DNA from: a virus
Direction: 5' to 3' (one strand)
Length of the DNA: 64,000 bases
IMG/VR virus record: IMGVR_UViG_3300047552_001097
Coordinates: 62,001 to 126,000 of that record
Part shown: positions 36,933-45,946 of the stretch, one piece after another
How positions within the stretch are numbered: the stretch's first letter is position 1
Layout of the letters: every line of letters begins with the position of its first letter
Notes under the pieces: model-generated
Database searches by the model: none
Told to the model about the DNA's origin: nothing
Seen by the model: the letters and a program-made list of their open reading frames with translations, nothing else
Program-made: the position numbers and the translations under genes

Positions 36933-37312
36933 TTCTTAATAAGAGTTTCTATATAAGTGATATCAAAGGTTTCTCTCATTACTTCCTCCCTTTTCTCTTG
37001 TAGTTTCTTTATATTTGATAGAGTTTTACTACTATTAGAGTTAAAAGATGTTTCTGTAATCTTATTAAAGAACTCTTTAATACTCTCATTAGAGTAGCAT
37101 TTGGGTACTTCTTTATCAAAGAATAGGCTTACTACTTTATTTAAATCTATTAAATAATCTTTGAATAGTATAATTTCTTCATATGTTTCTATATCAACTC
37201 TACATAATTTAAGATTAATTAAAAGGATTAAATCTCTTAAAGAGATGTCTTTAATCGTATTAAGAAGCTCTTTACCTTGTTCTCCCAGAAGGAATTGAGA
37301 TGTAGTATTCAT
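36929..37312 (-). CDS. Hypothetical protein, 127 aa
   Basis: This 127-residue, mainly helical protein sits between two genes with 4-base overlaps, and its stop is TGA. The C-terminal region is highly charged with a coiled-coil-like stretch (about 95-127). No family is recognised. It may be an accessory protein of the replication operon. Confidence 0.6.
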   Translation of the reverse strand: MNTTSQFLLGEQGKELLNTIKDISLRDLILLINLKLCRVDIETYEEIILFKDYLIDLNKVVSLFFDKEVPKCYSNESIKEFFNKITETSFNSNSSKTLSNIKKLQEKREEVMRETFDITYIETLIKK

Positions 37313-37761
37313 ACTTGTATAGCTTTAGTTATTGAATAACAGCAGTAAGTCCAGTATCTATATATGAAGTTAGAGTAGTAAGAGTTTATGAAAGATTCAA
37401 AGGTTATTGGTAATATGTTATTTCTATAAGGGAATATCTCTACATTTTGGAAGTAGTAGAGTACAAATTCATGTTTATAGGATAATAACTCTATTTGTTT
37501 TATTAATATATCTTCTAGAGAAGATTTACTTATATGAGAATACTTTAATAATCTAAATCTAATATAAGTATCTTTATCTTCTTTTAATAGACCTATTTCT
37601 TCATAGAACTTCTTATAAGTTTTTCTACTTGGAGTAATACTAGAGCTGTAGAGATTAGGTTTAGGTTTTTTAGTATTACCCCAACAAAGAAGATATGGTT
37701 GAATTAATTTATGAGTAGAAGGTATAAAGTCCCCGTATATAAATATAGGTTCTTCTTTCAT
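37309..37761 (-). CDS. Hypothetical protein, 150 aa
   Basis: This 150-residue protein follows the primase gene by 7 bases and overlaps the next gene by 4. It is rich in Tyr, Ser, Lys and Phe, with a mixed alpha/beta pattern and an aromatic C-terminus with two adjacent cysteines. I see no catalytic motif. Position next to primase suggests a replication role, without direct evidence. Confidence 0.6.
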   Translation of the reverse strand: MKEEPIFIYGDFIPSTHKLIQPYLLCWGNTKKPKPNLYSSSITPSRKTYKKFYEEIGLLKEDKDTYIRFRLLKYSHISKSSLEDILIKQIELLSYKHEFVLYYFQNVEIFPYRNNILPITFESFINSYYSNFIYRYWTYCCYSITKAIQV

Positions 37762-37768
37762 ATAGATA

Positions 37769-39055
37769 TTAGTAATTAAATACCTTTATAACATAATCAA
37801 TTGTAGATAAATCTTTAAGAATAGATATTTGAGAGAATGATTCTTTACCTCTACCTGTTTTAGATATTAGAGTAAGGATAGTTTGATGGTAAGATATATC
37901 CTCCCCATGATTAGATATAAGGTAATCAATAATATCTATAGCTTCTTCATATATTTGATTCTTTATAGTAGAGGGGTCTATATTATTTTTAATACAGTAT
38001 AAAAGAGTGTCATTTATATCTTTACCATATTCTAAGGGTGGGGTCCATATAGATACCTTAGAGTCTATAAGACTTAGTTGTAAATCTATAACTTGAGGAA
38101 TTAGAACTCTCCAACTTTTATATTGATTAGGGAAATACTCATGGTCTGATGGGAACTTATCATTATCCCCAATAACAAGAATATGTTTAAAGTCTTTAAT
38201 CTTAGACGTATGCTTTAGTAGATTGCTAAGACCTAATATACCTACAGAGGGTAAACCCATTTGAGCTAGAGAACAAGTATCGGGAGCCCCCTCAGCTATA
38301 ACTATAGTAGGATGAATAGATTTATAAACATTAAGTTTCTCCTCTAGAAAGAGAAAGGAAGTTATAGGCGGTACTAGAGAACTAAGAGTGGCCTTATACT
38401 TAGAGATTAAATCCTTTTTATCCTCTGGTATAGGTAGAATGTATCTTCCTTGAAGGTGTACAAATCTATTACAGTTATCCTTTATAGGAAAGATGATTCT
38501 ATTAGAGAAGAACTCTCTATCAGTTATAGGATTATATAAACCTTCTCTTTCTAGGTCTATAGATTTAAAACCCCTACTTCTTAATAAAGCTCCATAAGAA
38601 GGAGCATAACCTAATTCCCAATTTCTTATATTTCTTTCAGTAAAGCCTCTTTCTTTTAGATAATTAATAGCTTTATTATTACTATTCCAGAGTTCTTGTT
38701 GATATATATACATAATCTGTTTTAGAAACTCACTTCTTTCGTTTAATCTATTAGAGTGACCTTCATAATCTAAGGAAGATATTAATTCAGATATAGCTTG
38801 AGAAAAAGAACAATTATGAATAATACAGTATATATCTATAACATCTAGAGACTTTCTTTTATCTTTAATATATTTATAAGAAGGACAAGAAGTAGAATAG
38901 CACCATCCATATTGATTATTTATAGTTCTCCATTTCTTTATTTTATTACAAAAAGGACAGGTGGATGTCCCTTCTTTATTTACTTTTATTAAAGAGTCAA
39001 TACTAATATTAGATTTGATTAAATCAACCTTTGTTTGTAGAGAAGTAGATATCAC
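37769..39055 (-). CDS. DnaG-type DNA primase
   Basis: The 428-residue protein is a DnaG-family primase that makes RNA primers for lagging-strand synthesis. Four cysteines (C33, C36, C52, C57) form the N-terminal zinc-binding domain. The RNA-polymerase domain has the characteristic RIIFPI region near 160-170. The Toprim core has IAEGAPD (about 250-257) for the catalytic Glu and VIGDNDK (about 292-298) for the D-x-D pair. No C-terminal helicase domain is visible, so a separate helicase is needed. The start is a GTG, 4 bases after the coiled-coil membrane gene. It belongs to the leftward operon. Confidence 0.92.
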   Translation of the reverse strand: MISTSLQTKVDLIKSNISIDSLIKVNKEGTSTCPFCNKIKKWRTINNQYGWCYSTSCPSYKYIKDKRKSLDVIDIYCIIHNCSFSQAISELISSLDYEGHSNRLNERSEFLKQIMYIYQQELWNSNNKAINYLKERGFTERNIRNWELGYAPSYGALLRSRGFKSIDLEREGLYNPITDREFFSNRIIFPIKDNCNRFVHLQGRYILPIPEDKKDLISKYKATLSSLVPPITSFLFLEEKLNVYKSIHPTIVIAEGAPDTCSLAQMGLPSVGILGLSNLLKHTSKIKDFKHILVIGDNDKFPSDHEYFPNQYKSWRVLIPQVIDLQLSLIDSKVSIWTPPLEYGKDINDTLLYCIKNNIDPSTIKNQIYEEAIDIIDYLISNHGEDISYHQTILTLISKTGRGKESFSQISILKDLSTIDYVIKVFNY

Positions 39056-39058
39056 AGT

Positions 39059-39529
39059 TTATTTACCTTCTTCTATTCTTATAGATGGTATAGGATTATC
39101 TTTTTTTTGTTCAAATAAAAGCTCAAAACCTCCTAATATTGAAGATAAGATCATAATAAATATTACAGAAACATAAAGAGCCACTTCTTTATAATCTGTT
39201 AATAATTTAAATAAAGCTAGTATAACATTAGGTTTATCACTATTATTAATAATAAGGGGTAGGGCTCTTTCTTTGGATTCATTTAAATCTTCTTTAAGAG
39301 AAGTAAGTCTAGTTTCTGTTTTAAAAGTTAGAGTTTCATATTTTCTTTCTAGTTCTATTAAACTATTTTTTAGTTCTTCTTTCTTTTCTATTGAATCCTT
39401 TAGAAATAATTCTATCTCTTGAATTTTTGATTTGAGGGTTTTAATCTCCATAAATAAAACGATAAAACTTATTTCTGGAGTTTTATTCTTTAATAAGTCT
39501 TCTATATTTATGTAATCATCGTTATTCAT
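39059..39529 (-). CDS. Coiled-coil protein with one membrane segment (third gene of signalling cassette)
   Basis: The 156-residue protein has a long heptad-like coiled coil from about residue 26 to 88, rich in Glu, Lys and Leu, then one strong hydrophobic segment at about 115-137 and a short charged tail. It is therefore likely to sit in the inner membrane as an oligomer. Its start overlaps the response-regulator gene by 8 bases, which links it to the two-component cassette. A sensor, anchor or effector role is possible, but no sensory domain is recognisable. Confidence 0.65.
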   Translation of the reverse strand: MNNDDYINIEDLLKNKTPEISFIVLFMEIKTLKSKIQEIELFLKDSIEKKEELKNSLIELERKYETLTFKTETRLTSLKEDLNESKERALPLIINNSDKPNVILALFKLLTDYKEVALYVSVIFIMILSSILGGFELLFEQKKDNPIPSIRIEEGK

Positions 39530-40040
39530 TTTTCCTTATTATAGATTTTATATGGCATTTAAAATCTTTTATAAAGCTGGGTAGTCCTTTAAAAAAAGGA
39601 CTACTACAACCTTTAATAAATTCTAATCTTGCTATACTTTTATTTATAGATTCTTTTAGAATTAATTTATTATTCATTAATGTTTCTTTATTTATATAAT
39701 CTTGACATCCTAATTCTAGACAAATATCTCTATGAATATCATTGTTATATCCCGATACAACTATAATAATAATATCCTTAATCCTCCCTTGTAGAAAGAG
39801 TAATAGATTATATATAACAATTAACGGGTAGGATTCTAAATTATTAGAGTTAGGAGCTATATGAAAATCTTTTATATCTAAGTCTGTAATGATGATATCT
39901 ACTACATTATTATTAAGAATATCTATAGCTCCTCTCAAGGAAGTTGCTGAAAAGAGAGTAAAATCTTTTAGTAAATACTTCTCTATTTCCAGGTCATCTT
40001 CATTATCTTCTATAATTAATACTTTTTTATTCTTTCTCAT
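39522..40040 (-). CDS. Response regulator receiver-domain protein
   Basis: The 172-residue protein is a CheY-like receiver. The acidic pair E11-D12 follows the first strand, the phospho-acceptor is D53 in ITDLD, the switch Ser is S96 in VVSG, and the conserved Lys is K118 in DYINKE. The stretch between D53 and S96 is longer than usual. Beyond about residue 120 only a short helical and basic tail follows, with no recognised DNA-binding domain, so output is probably through protein contacts. It overlaps the kinase-like gene by 4 bases and the membrane gene by 8. Confidence 0.9.
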   Translation of the reverse strand: MRKNKKVLIIEDNEDDLEIEKYLLKDFTLFSATSLRGAIDILNNNVVDIIITDLDIKDFHIAPNSNNLESYPLIVIYNLLLFLQGRIKDIIIIVVSGYNNDIHRDICLELGCQDYINKETLMNNKLILKESINKSIARLEFIKGCSSPFFKGLPSFIKDFKCHIKSIIRKNE

Positions 40041-40663
40041 AAGGTTATTTGAATACTAAACTCCCCTTTTTCATTAATGAAACTTATAGTTCCCTTTATT
40101 ATTTCTACTATAAAACTAACTATATATAGCCCTAGACCTACACCTTCTGTATTTAAATCTTCCTTTTTAAAGGGTTTAGATAGATAAATATTAAAGGATT
40201 TATCTATCTTTTTATTATTACTTTTGTAATCTATATAGAGCTTATCCTTTACTTTATAAGTATTAATACTTATAACAGTAACTTGTTCCTCTTTAAATTT
40301 AAAGCTGTTATCTATTAGTTGTTCTATTAGAAGTTGAAATAATAGATAATCACTTTTAATAATAAAAGAATTAATATTTAATTTATATAGTTGATTATAT
40401 TTATAAAGAGTTTCATTAACAATATCTTTAATATTAAACTCTTTATAAATAACTATGTGTTCTTTTATTTTATTAACAACTTCTAGTTGAGTTATATATC
40501 TTTTTATTCTATTGTTATTAAACTCTATCTTATGAATAAAAGCATCTCTTTCTTCACTGATTATACTTTTATTTCTTAATATATATAAATTATTATTTAT
40601 ATTTCTATATATTTGATTAAGAGTATGAAGAGATAGAAAAGTAAAGTCTGTTGGTTCTATCAT
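40037..40663 (-). CDS. Histidine-kinase-like protein (DHp plus degenerate GHKL ATPase)
   Basis: The 208-residue protein looks like the kinase core of a two-component sensor without a sensor or membrane domain. An N-terminal helical hairpin with a candidate phospho-acceptor His (H13, in SLHTLNQ) spans about 5-70. The ATPase-like domain has an N-box, QLIDNSFKF (N119), and a G2-type loop, GVGLGLYIV (about 174-182). The usual DxGxG G1 box is not found: the matching stretch near 145-153 is YKSNNKKI. It may therefore bind ATP weakly or act as a histidine phosphotransferase. The adjacent receiver gene supports a signalling pair. The start is ATG, 60 bases after the helicase gene, with a hairpin in between. 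Confidence 0.8.
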   Translation of the reverse strand: MIEPTDFTFLSLHTLNQIYRNINNNLYILRNKSIISEERDAFIHKIEFNNNRIKRYITQLEVVNKIKEHIVIYKEFNIKDIVNETLYKYNQLYKLNINSFIIKSDYLLFQLLIEQLIDNSFKFKEEQVTVISINTYKVKDKLYIDYKSNNKKIDKSFNIYLSKPFKKEDLNTEGVGLGLYIVSFIVEIIKGTISFINEKGEFSIQITL

Positions 40664-40680
40664 TGATTTAAATAATAAAT

Positions 40681-40706
40681 TATAGGTAGAGTAGTCTCTA
40701 CCTATA
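40681..40706 (-). terminator. Hairpin between helicase and kinase genes
   Basis: A perfect 11-bp stem pairs 40681-40691 with 40696-40706 around a 4-base loop. In the direction of transcription it lies between the stop of the helicase gene and the ATG of the kinase-like gene, and is followed by an AT-rich stretch. It could end or attenuate transcription, so the signalling cassette may be expressed separately from the genes upstream. Confidence 0.6.
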
Positions 40707-40723
40707 ACATTATAGATATAATA

Positions 40724-41890
40724 TTAAGCCCATTGAGAGTAGATAGGGTCAATATAGTTAGACCTAATAAACTCCTTTTTAGTGCCTACAAATCTAAGGA
40801 GAGATGGACTCTTTACTCTAGATAAGATTACATATAAAGCTCCATGAAGCCTTCTTAAGAAGTAGTCTCCTAGTTTACATTGAAGAGTAGAGTCTAGAGT
40901 AAGACCTTGGCAAGCATGTACTGTAAGAGCATATGCCGGTTTAAGTGGTAGATACTCTACTGAACCTACTATACCTAAAGGAGTTTCATTATAAATAGTT
41001 TTATATTCAATATCTACTTCAGCTCCAATAGATAGTTTCACTTTTACATAATCTTTAGCTAGTTTAATTACAGTCCCTATAGAACCATTAGAGTAACCCT
41101 CCTTTAGATTATTAGTCATAATAATAACCTTACAGTTAGGTTTTAGATATAACTCTTTAGGTATCTTAGAGGAAACAGGAGGAGGATTCCCCTTAGTGTA
41201 ATAAGTATACTTAGTAAATCTTCCTTTAAGTTCTAGTAGTTTCTGATAGTTATAGCTATGGACATCAGCATTCTTAGAAAATATAGTAGTTCCCTCAATA
41301 CTAGAATCTAACTCTTTATGGAAAGCTCCTATCTCCTCTAACCAATCAGCACACTCTGTAGCTTCACCCATTCTTATCTTATTAAGTAGTTCGATAAAAG
41401 TGGGGTCTGATTGTCTATGTACTGTAGATAACTTTTCTATTGTAAATCTAGACCAATTAACACTCTTAAAGGCTGGTAGTACAGGATAATCCTCTTTACC
41501 AGTAACTACTATAGGTAGTTGTAGGAAGTCTCCTACTAGAGTTAGACCCAGGGGTTTATTAGATATATCGTTATTAAAGTTATCTAAAGCCGCTAAGATT
41601 AAATCTAGTTGAATAGCGTTTAGCATAGATACTTCATCTATACAAATACCATCATATCCCTTAGATATATATCTAAGATTTTTATTAATAGCTCCAGTCT
41701 GTACTTTCTTAGATAAATCTTCTACATCAAAGAAACCTAAAATACTATTAATAGTCTTGCCATTACCTAATAAAGCAGCAGAACCTGTAGTAGCAGTTCT
41801 ATATAAACAACTAGGGTTTTCCTCTAGAAGTTTATTTATATGAGTGCTTTTACCACTCCCAGCAGGACCTACTATAACTTTAAATTCCAT
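40724..41890 (-). CDS. PIF1-like (SF1B, Dda/RecD-type) DNA helicase
   Basis: The 388-residue protein has the full helicase motif order. Walker A is GPAGSGKST (residues 8-16), Walker B is GICIDEVSML, motif III is LVGDFLQLP, a VHRQ segment marks motif IV, and the C-terminal motifs include YALTVHACQGLT and YVILSRVK, the usual UvrD/PIF1 motifs V and VI. PIF1/Dda-type helicases move 5' to 3' on single-stranded DNA and act in phage origin firing or recombination. It sits between hairpins at 41920 and 40681. Confidence 0.93.
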   Translation of the reverse strand: MEFKVIVGPAGSGKSTHINKLLEENPSCLYRTATTGSAALLGNGKTINSILGFFDVEDLSKKVQTGAINKNLRYISKGYDGICIDEVSMLNAIQLDLILAALDNFNNDISNKPLGLTLVGDFLQLPIVVTGKEDYPVLPAFKSVNWSRFTIEKLSTVHRQSDPTFIELLNKIRMGEATECADWLEEIGAFHKELDSSIEGTTIFSKNADVHSYNYQKLLELKGRFTKYTYYTKGNPPPVSSKIPKELYLKPNCKVIIMTNNLKEGYSNGSIGTVIKLAKDYVKVKLSIGAEVDIEYKTIYNETPLGIVGSVEYLPLKPAYALTVHACQGLTLDSTLQCKLGDYFLRRLHGALYVILSRVKSPSLLRFVGTKKEFIRSNYIDPIYSQWA

Positions 41891-41919
41891 ATTTAACCTA
41901 TATAAGTTGTAAATAATAG

Positions 41920-41949
41920 TATCCTCCTTCCATTACTAGAAGGAGGATA
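41920..41949 (-). terminator. Hairpin terminator after the SSB-like gene
   Basis: A perfect 11-bp stem pairs 41920-41930 with 41939-41949 around an 8-base loop, with a GC-containing core (TCCTCC against GGAGGA). It lies 13 bases past the stop of the SSB-like gene in the leftward direction and is followed by an AT-rich stretch before the helicase ATG. It fits a Rho-independent terminator, though the T-tract is weak. Confidence 0.7.
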
Positions 41950-41962
41950 TACCTATTAAATG

Positions 41963-43135
41963 TTACCAGTTCTCATCATCTTCTTCTACATATGTAGCAG
42001 TAATGCTACTTTCAATAGAAGTGGGAGTAGATACAGGATATGGAACATTCTTAATCTCTAAATTAGGGATAGAACCTTTCCATAAGGACATAGCCTCCTC
42101 ATATTCTTTATCGTTATGAGATAAACGCTGGTGAATAGCTACAATAGGTTTCATACTAGGAGTATTGTCTTTGTTGTAGTATCTCTTAGCAACTATTTGA
42201 ATAGGAGTCCAAGCTAGATTCATTCTAGGGTCTCCATCCTTAAGAAGATTAGGTTTCTCATCCTTCTCAGTAGGTTCATATCTTAAGGACTTATGGTACT
42301 GAGTAATATTCTGAATACGAAGATTAGATTCTGTATGCCAACCTCTAGATAAACTACTACCAGTTAATCTAATGGCTACAATAAAGGGTTCTACTGTAGA
42401 GCCATCTGCATATTTTAGTTGGCTAACACTTCTATCCTTAACACTAAATTGTTCTACTCCATTAACAGTTTTAGCTACTACGATAGGGATACCAGTTACT
42501 ACCATATATAGAAAACCAGTAACTTCACATTGATGTTGTTTACCCTTTTCATCCACTTCTAAGGATTTACCACTAGTAATACAATCTGCACACATCTGAC
42601 CTCTAGAACCCATAAGACCTAGAGCTTGTACTTCATTAGAGGGTTGATTATAAGTCTTATTCTTAATACTATCCCAGTTATACATAGTATTAAAGGGAAT
42701 CTTAGGGAGAGTATTAATTAAAGTTCCATTATATTCACTAGCTATTACACTACAAATATTATGGAACTTCTTCTCCTCACTGTTATACCACTTAATCCCT
42801 GGTTGAAGTTCAATAAGAAAGGGAGTACCAGTAAATCCAAGGATAGAAATAGGTTCCTCTTCTTTATTATAAAGTTTTACCTCTTTATCTGAACCTTTAG
42901 GAGCTAGAGGGTCATTTAAAGTAAATAGGTCATTTAGAGTAGCTAGTAGAGCCCAGGGTTTATCATCCTTTACTTTCTCAGAGGGATATACGTAAAAGGG
43001 ATAAAGGTTAGAGGTAGAAGATTTAAAATTATCAACTGGTGCTGGGTAATTACTAATATGCTCTCCTAATAGGTCATCTGAGGATGTAGGAATAAAAATT
43101 GAGCTAGAACCATCTTTCTTAATAATGTTAGACAT
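41963..43135 (-). CDS. Putative single-stranded DNA-binding protein
   Basis: I choose the ATG at 43135; the in-frame TTG at 43162 would overlap the upstream gene. The 390-residue protein has a central beta-rich region and a cysteine cluster (QMCADC near 177-182 with a later HQC) that may bind zinc. It ends with the acidic tail EEDDENW, a feature of phage and bacterial SSBs that recruits partner proteins. It lies among replication genes. The acidic tail and context support SSB, but no OB-fold can be demonstrated here, so another replication factor is possible. Confidence 0.55.
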   Translation of the reverse strand: MSNIIKKDGSSSIFIPTSSDDLLGEHISNYPAPVDNFKSSTSNLYPFYVYPSEKVKDDKPWALLATLNDLFTLNDPLAPKGSDKEVKLYNKEEEPISILGFTGTPFLIELQPGIKWYNSEEKKFHNICSVIASEYNGTLINTLPKIPFNTMYNWDSIKNKTYNQPSNEVQALGLMGSRGQMCADCITSGKSLEVDEKGKQHQCEVTGFLYMVVTGIPIVVAKTVNGVEQFSVKDRSVSQLKYADGSTVEPFIVAIRLTGSSLSRGWHTESNLRIQNITQYHKSLRYEPTEKDEKPNLLKDGDPRMNLAWTPIQIVAKRYYNKDNTPSMKPIVAIHQRLSHNDKEYEEAMSLWKGSIPNLEIKNVPYPVSTPTSIESSITATYVEEDDENW

Positions 43136-43145
43136 TAGATTACCT

Positions 43146-43913
43146 CTAAATTGATAAAACAAACTCTAAAGTGGAATTATAATTATTACTCTTGTCTATT
43201 TCTATAGAAGTATCTACTAATAATAAATACTCCTTTAGATTATCTCCATAAGTAATAACCTTGTCTCTAATTAAAGAGAAGACCTGTTGATACTCATCCT
43301 TAATCATTCTATAGATAATAGGAGGATGAATATCTGTACCAATAAACATTAACCATAACTCTTTGTTTGAACTTTCATATAATATCCTTCTCCCTTTCTT
43401 TGAACCCATGTACTTAACATAAGACCTAAGATTACTATTTATACCTTCATATTTAGTTCTTAACTCCTCTTCTGTTAATAAACCCTGTTTCTCTTTATAT
43501 AAAATAGCTAGAACATCTATTTCTAACTTAACCTTACTTGGATAGTTATAGTATCTATCTATAAAATAATCATACGCTTCTGGAGTTAATATTTTTCTTA
43601 ATCTCCCTATCCATTTATTATACTCTTTTAAATCTATTTTTAGAATCTCTATCCAATTCTTTTCTTTTACTAGTTTTTTCCAACCCTTACCTATAGACTC
43701 TAAAAGTATATAAGTATTATTCCCTTTTATATGCTCAATAGAAGTTAAGTCTATAGAACAATACACTATATTTGTTGAGTTAGGAGTACATGTAACTATC
43801 TCTAACTCCCCCTTTGTCTTTATAGCATTATTACTTGTATAACTAAATGAAATCTCTCTACTATTTAAATATTCAATAAGAATATTTGATGAATAGTTAA
43901 CTAGATATATCAT
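43146..43913 (-). CDS. Hypothetical replication protein, possible clamp-loader delta-like subunit
   Basis: The 255-residue protein lies 9 bases after the clamp-loader-like gene and 10 bases before the SSB-like ATG. It is mostly helical in the C-terminal two-thirds, with a short beta region at the N-terminus. The size and place would suit a small clamp-loader subunit such as delta, but I find no Walker or SRC motif, so this is inference from neighbours. No other family is recognised. Confidence 0.45.
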   Translation of the reverse strand: MIYLVNYSSNILIEYLNSREISFSYTSNNAIKTKGELEIVTCTPNSTNIVYCSIDLTSIEHIKGNNTYILLESIGKGWKKLVKEKNWIEILKIDLKEYNKWIGRLRKILTPEAYDYFIDRYYNYPSKVKLEIDVLAILYKEKQGLLTEEELRTKYEGINSNLRSYVKYMGSKKGRRILYESSNKELWLMFIGTDIHPPIIYRMIKDEYQQVFSLIRDKVITYGDNLKEYLLLVDTSIEIDKSNNYNSTLEFVLSI

Positions 43914-43922
43914 TTATTTATA

Positions 43923-45230
43923 TTAGGAGTAATAAAGTTTAAGAGAGGATATAGATTTAATTAGTAAGAAAGGAATATCCTCTTCATTGAGATTAATAGA
44001 TTTCTTATATAAAGACATAGGAGATAAAGGTTCTTTAGATACTTTTTCTAATTGAGTGGCTATATCAGTTATATTCATGGACTCTTCTTTAATATCTTCA
44101 TCCTTAATACAGTCTTCCTTAATATAATCTTTAGAATCTACCTCTTCTATAGTCTCACTCTTTAACTCTATCTCAACTCTTGGAATAGATTCTTCCTTAA
44201 TAGATATAGATTCTTTAAAAGTATCAATAGGTAGAACTGAACATAGAGCTGCCTCTAATGGGTATTTATGCTTACATCCAGACCAATGTATAAGAAGAGA
44301 TAGAAGGGCTCTAGTATATGTAGTGGAAGGTTGTTTTATTAAATCTTGTATAAGCAGGTCACATATAGTTCTATCATTACTAGAGGTTCTCCATTGATTT
44401 ATTAGATTAGTAATTATAGAGTAGTTTCTTTCTTTAAGAGCTATAAAGAGTTCTTTCCTTTTATCCTTAGTAGCTCCCCCTCCCTTTAGTTCATATATAA
44501 GATCTGGAGTTATATCTTTAATAGCGTATTGAGGATATAAGCATTCTAATATACTCCAGGCAACCCTCATTCTATTATTAGAGAACTGAGCTATAGCCTC
44601 TGCACTTTCTGGATTAAGGTCTGGATAACAGGTTAATAATCTATTACATATATCTACATTACTATTAGGGGTAAGATTAATTTCTAGACATCTACTTTTA
44701 AGAGCTTCTAATACTGTTTTATTACTCTCTTCCATAGATACAAGTATCCATGTAGTAGATAAGGGGGCCTGTTCTAATGCTGGAAGTATAAGTCCCTGAG
44801 CGGCTGTAGAAGCATTTTGAAACTCATTAATAATAATTACCTTTCTTCTTATGCCACTTTTAGAGTTATTAAAATAGGGATTACTATAGCTTTCTACTAT
44901 TAGATTATTAATCTTATCTTTAGCTTCTGTAGCATCTGTAACATTATATTCATATATATTTAATCTATCCTTACCTAGACAGACATCACATTCATTACAA
45001 GGATTATAATCATCAGCCTCTCTATTTCTACATAATAGACTTTTACTCCATATATTAACTAAAGAAGTCTTACCAGAGCCAGGGGGACCATCTATCCATA
45101 TTCCTCTAACTGGTAGATTCTTTTGTATCTTATATTGTAGAGTCTTAATATAAATATCATTACCTAGATAGTCTGACCAATTAGAAGGTCTATGTAATTC
45201 AGCTAGAGAGTTGTGTATAGGATTTGACAT
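43923..45230 (-). CDS. Clamp-loader ATPase, DnaX (tau/gamma)-like
   Basis: The 435-residue protein matches the bacterial clamp-loader motor. It begins LAELHRPSNWSDYLG (as in DnaX), Walker A is GPPGSGKTS (residues 48-56), and four cysteines C67, C78, C81 and C84 form the DnaX zinc module. The Walker B region reads IIINEF instead of the usual DExx, so the metal-binding Asp is replaced by Asn. The sensor segment KSRCLEI is intact. A Ser/Glu-rich C-terminal tail follows (about 335-405). It would load the phage DnaN-like clamp encoded at 46865. It overlaps the UDG gene by 32 bases. Confidence 0.88.
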   Translation of the reverse strand: MSNPIHNSLAELHRPSNWSDYLGNDIYIKTLQYKIQKNLPVRGIWIDGPPGSGKTSLVNIWSKSLLCRNREADDYNPCNECDVCLGKDRLNIYEYNVTDATEAKDKINNLIVESYSNPYFNNSKSGIRRKVIIINEFQNASTAAQGLILPALEQAPLSTTWILVSMEESNKTVLEALKSRCLEINLTPNSNVDICNRLLTCYPDLNPESAEAIAQFSNNRMRVAWSILECLYPQYAIKDITPDLIYELKGGGATKDKRKELFIALKERNYSIITNLINQWRTSSNDRTICDLLIQDLIKQPSTTYTRALLSLLIHWSGCKHKYPLEAALCSVLPIDTFKESISIKEESIPRVEIELKSETIEEVDSKDYIKEDCIKDEDIKEESMNITDIATQLEKVSKEPLSPMSLYKKSINLNEEDIPFLLIKSISSLKLYYS

Positions 45231-45930
45231 AGTTTTCTACTAGAGATTTAACTAATAAAAGGTCCTGTATTAAACACCATTTAGGGTCTCCTATAATAGG
45301 TTCTAGTATCTCTCCTGGACCTCTAGGCATAGTAATTCCATCTGTTCTCCTTTTATAAAAAGTCTTGACCTCTCTAACACTATATCTACTACCTTCTATA
45401 AAGTTATTACATACTACTACTGGATGAGACTCATAATACAATATAGTTCTTCTTAAATCCTTTATCTTAGCTTTATCACCAAAGAAGGAGGTTACAGCTT
45501 TAGAACCAGAGAGTAGTATAGGTACATTAGGATTAACTATACTAAGGTCTTTATTAACCCAATCCTTGCAAGCCAATATATGTTTATTAGATATCTCCTT
45601 ATTCTTCCTTTCTTCTTTATCAAAGGGTAAGCATCTAATAACATTTCCCATTAATATATGATGAGTTATTGGTTTATAAGTAATGGGAATGTCACTATCT
45701 TCCATTACTTTATCTATAGTTTCTCTAAAGAATTTACCAGCATTATATATATGAGACTGGGGAGATGGGAATAAAACCTGGTTGTTTCTCTCCTCTTCTT
45801 GTCCTGGATAATCTGAATAAACTACTAAGATAGCCTTAGAAAACTTGTTTAAACAATGGGAGTGTACTGCTTTACCTGTCTGTAAGTTACATTTATTACA
45901 GTCTCTATCGCCATTTGGTGTTCTATACAT
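45199..45930 (-). CDS. Uracil-DNA glycosylase, family 4-like with Fe-S cysteines
   Basis: The 243-residue protein fits Fe-S uracil-DNA glycosylases (family 4/5 type). An N-terminal CNKC pair (C11, C14), plus two later cysteines (RCLP and ACKDW), form a four-cysteine cluster. The segment SDYPGQEE corresponds to the catalytic GEAPG loop, and NVIRCLP matches the NxxxC motif. It would remove uracil from phage DNA. A rare clear Shine-Dalgarno-like AGGAG lies just upstream of its ATG. It precedes the clamp-loader gene with a 32-base overlap. Confidence 0.82.
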   Translation of the reverse strand: MYRTPNGDRDCNKCNLQTGKAVHSHCLNKFSKAILVVYSDYPGQEEERNNQVLFPSPQSHIYNAGKFFRETIDKVMEDSDIPITYKPITHHILMGNVIRCLPFDKEERKNKEISNKHILACKDWVNKDLSIVNPNVPILLSGSKAVTSFFGDKAKIKDLRRTILYYESHPVVVCNNFIEGSRYSVREVKTFYKRRTDGITMPRGPGEILEPIIGDPKWCLIQDLLLVKSLVENYVKSYTQLSS

Positions 45931-45946
45931 ATACTTCTCCTATTAA

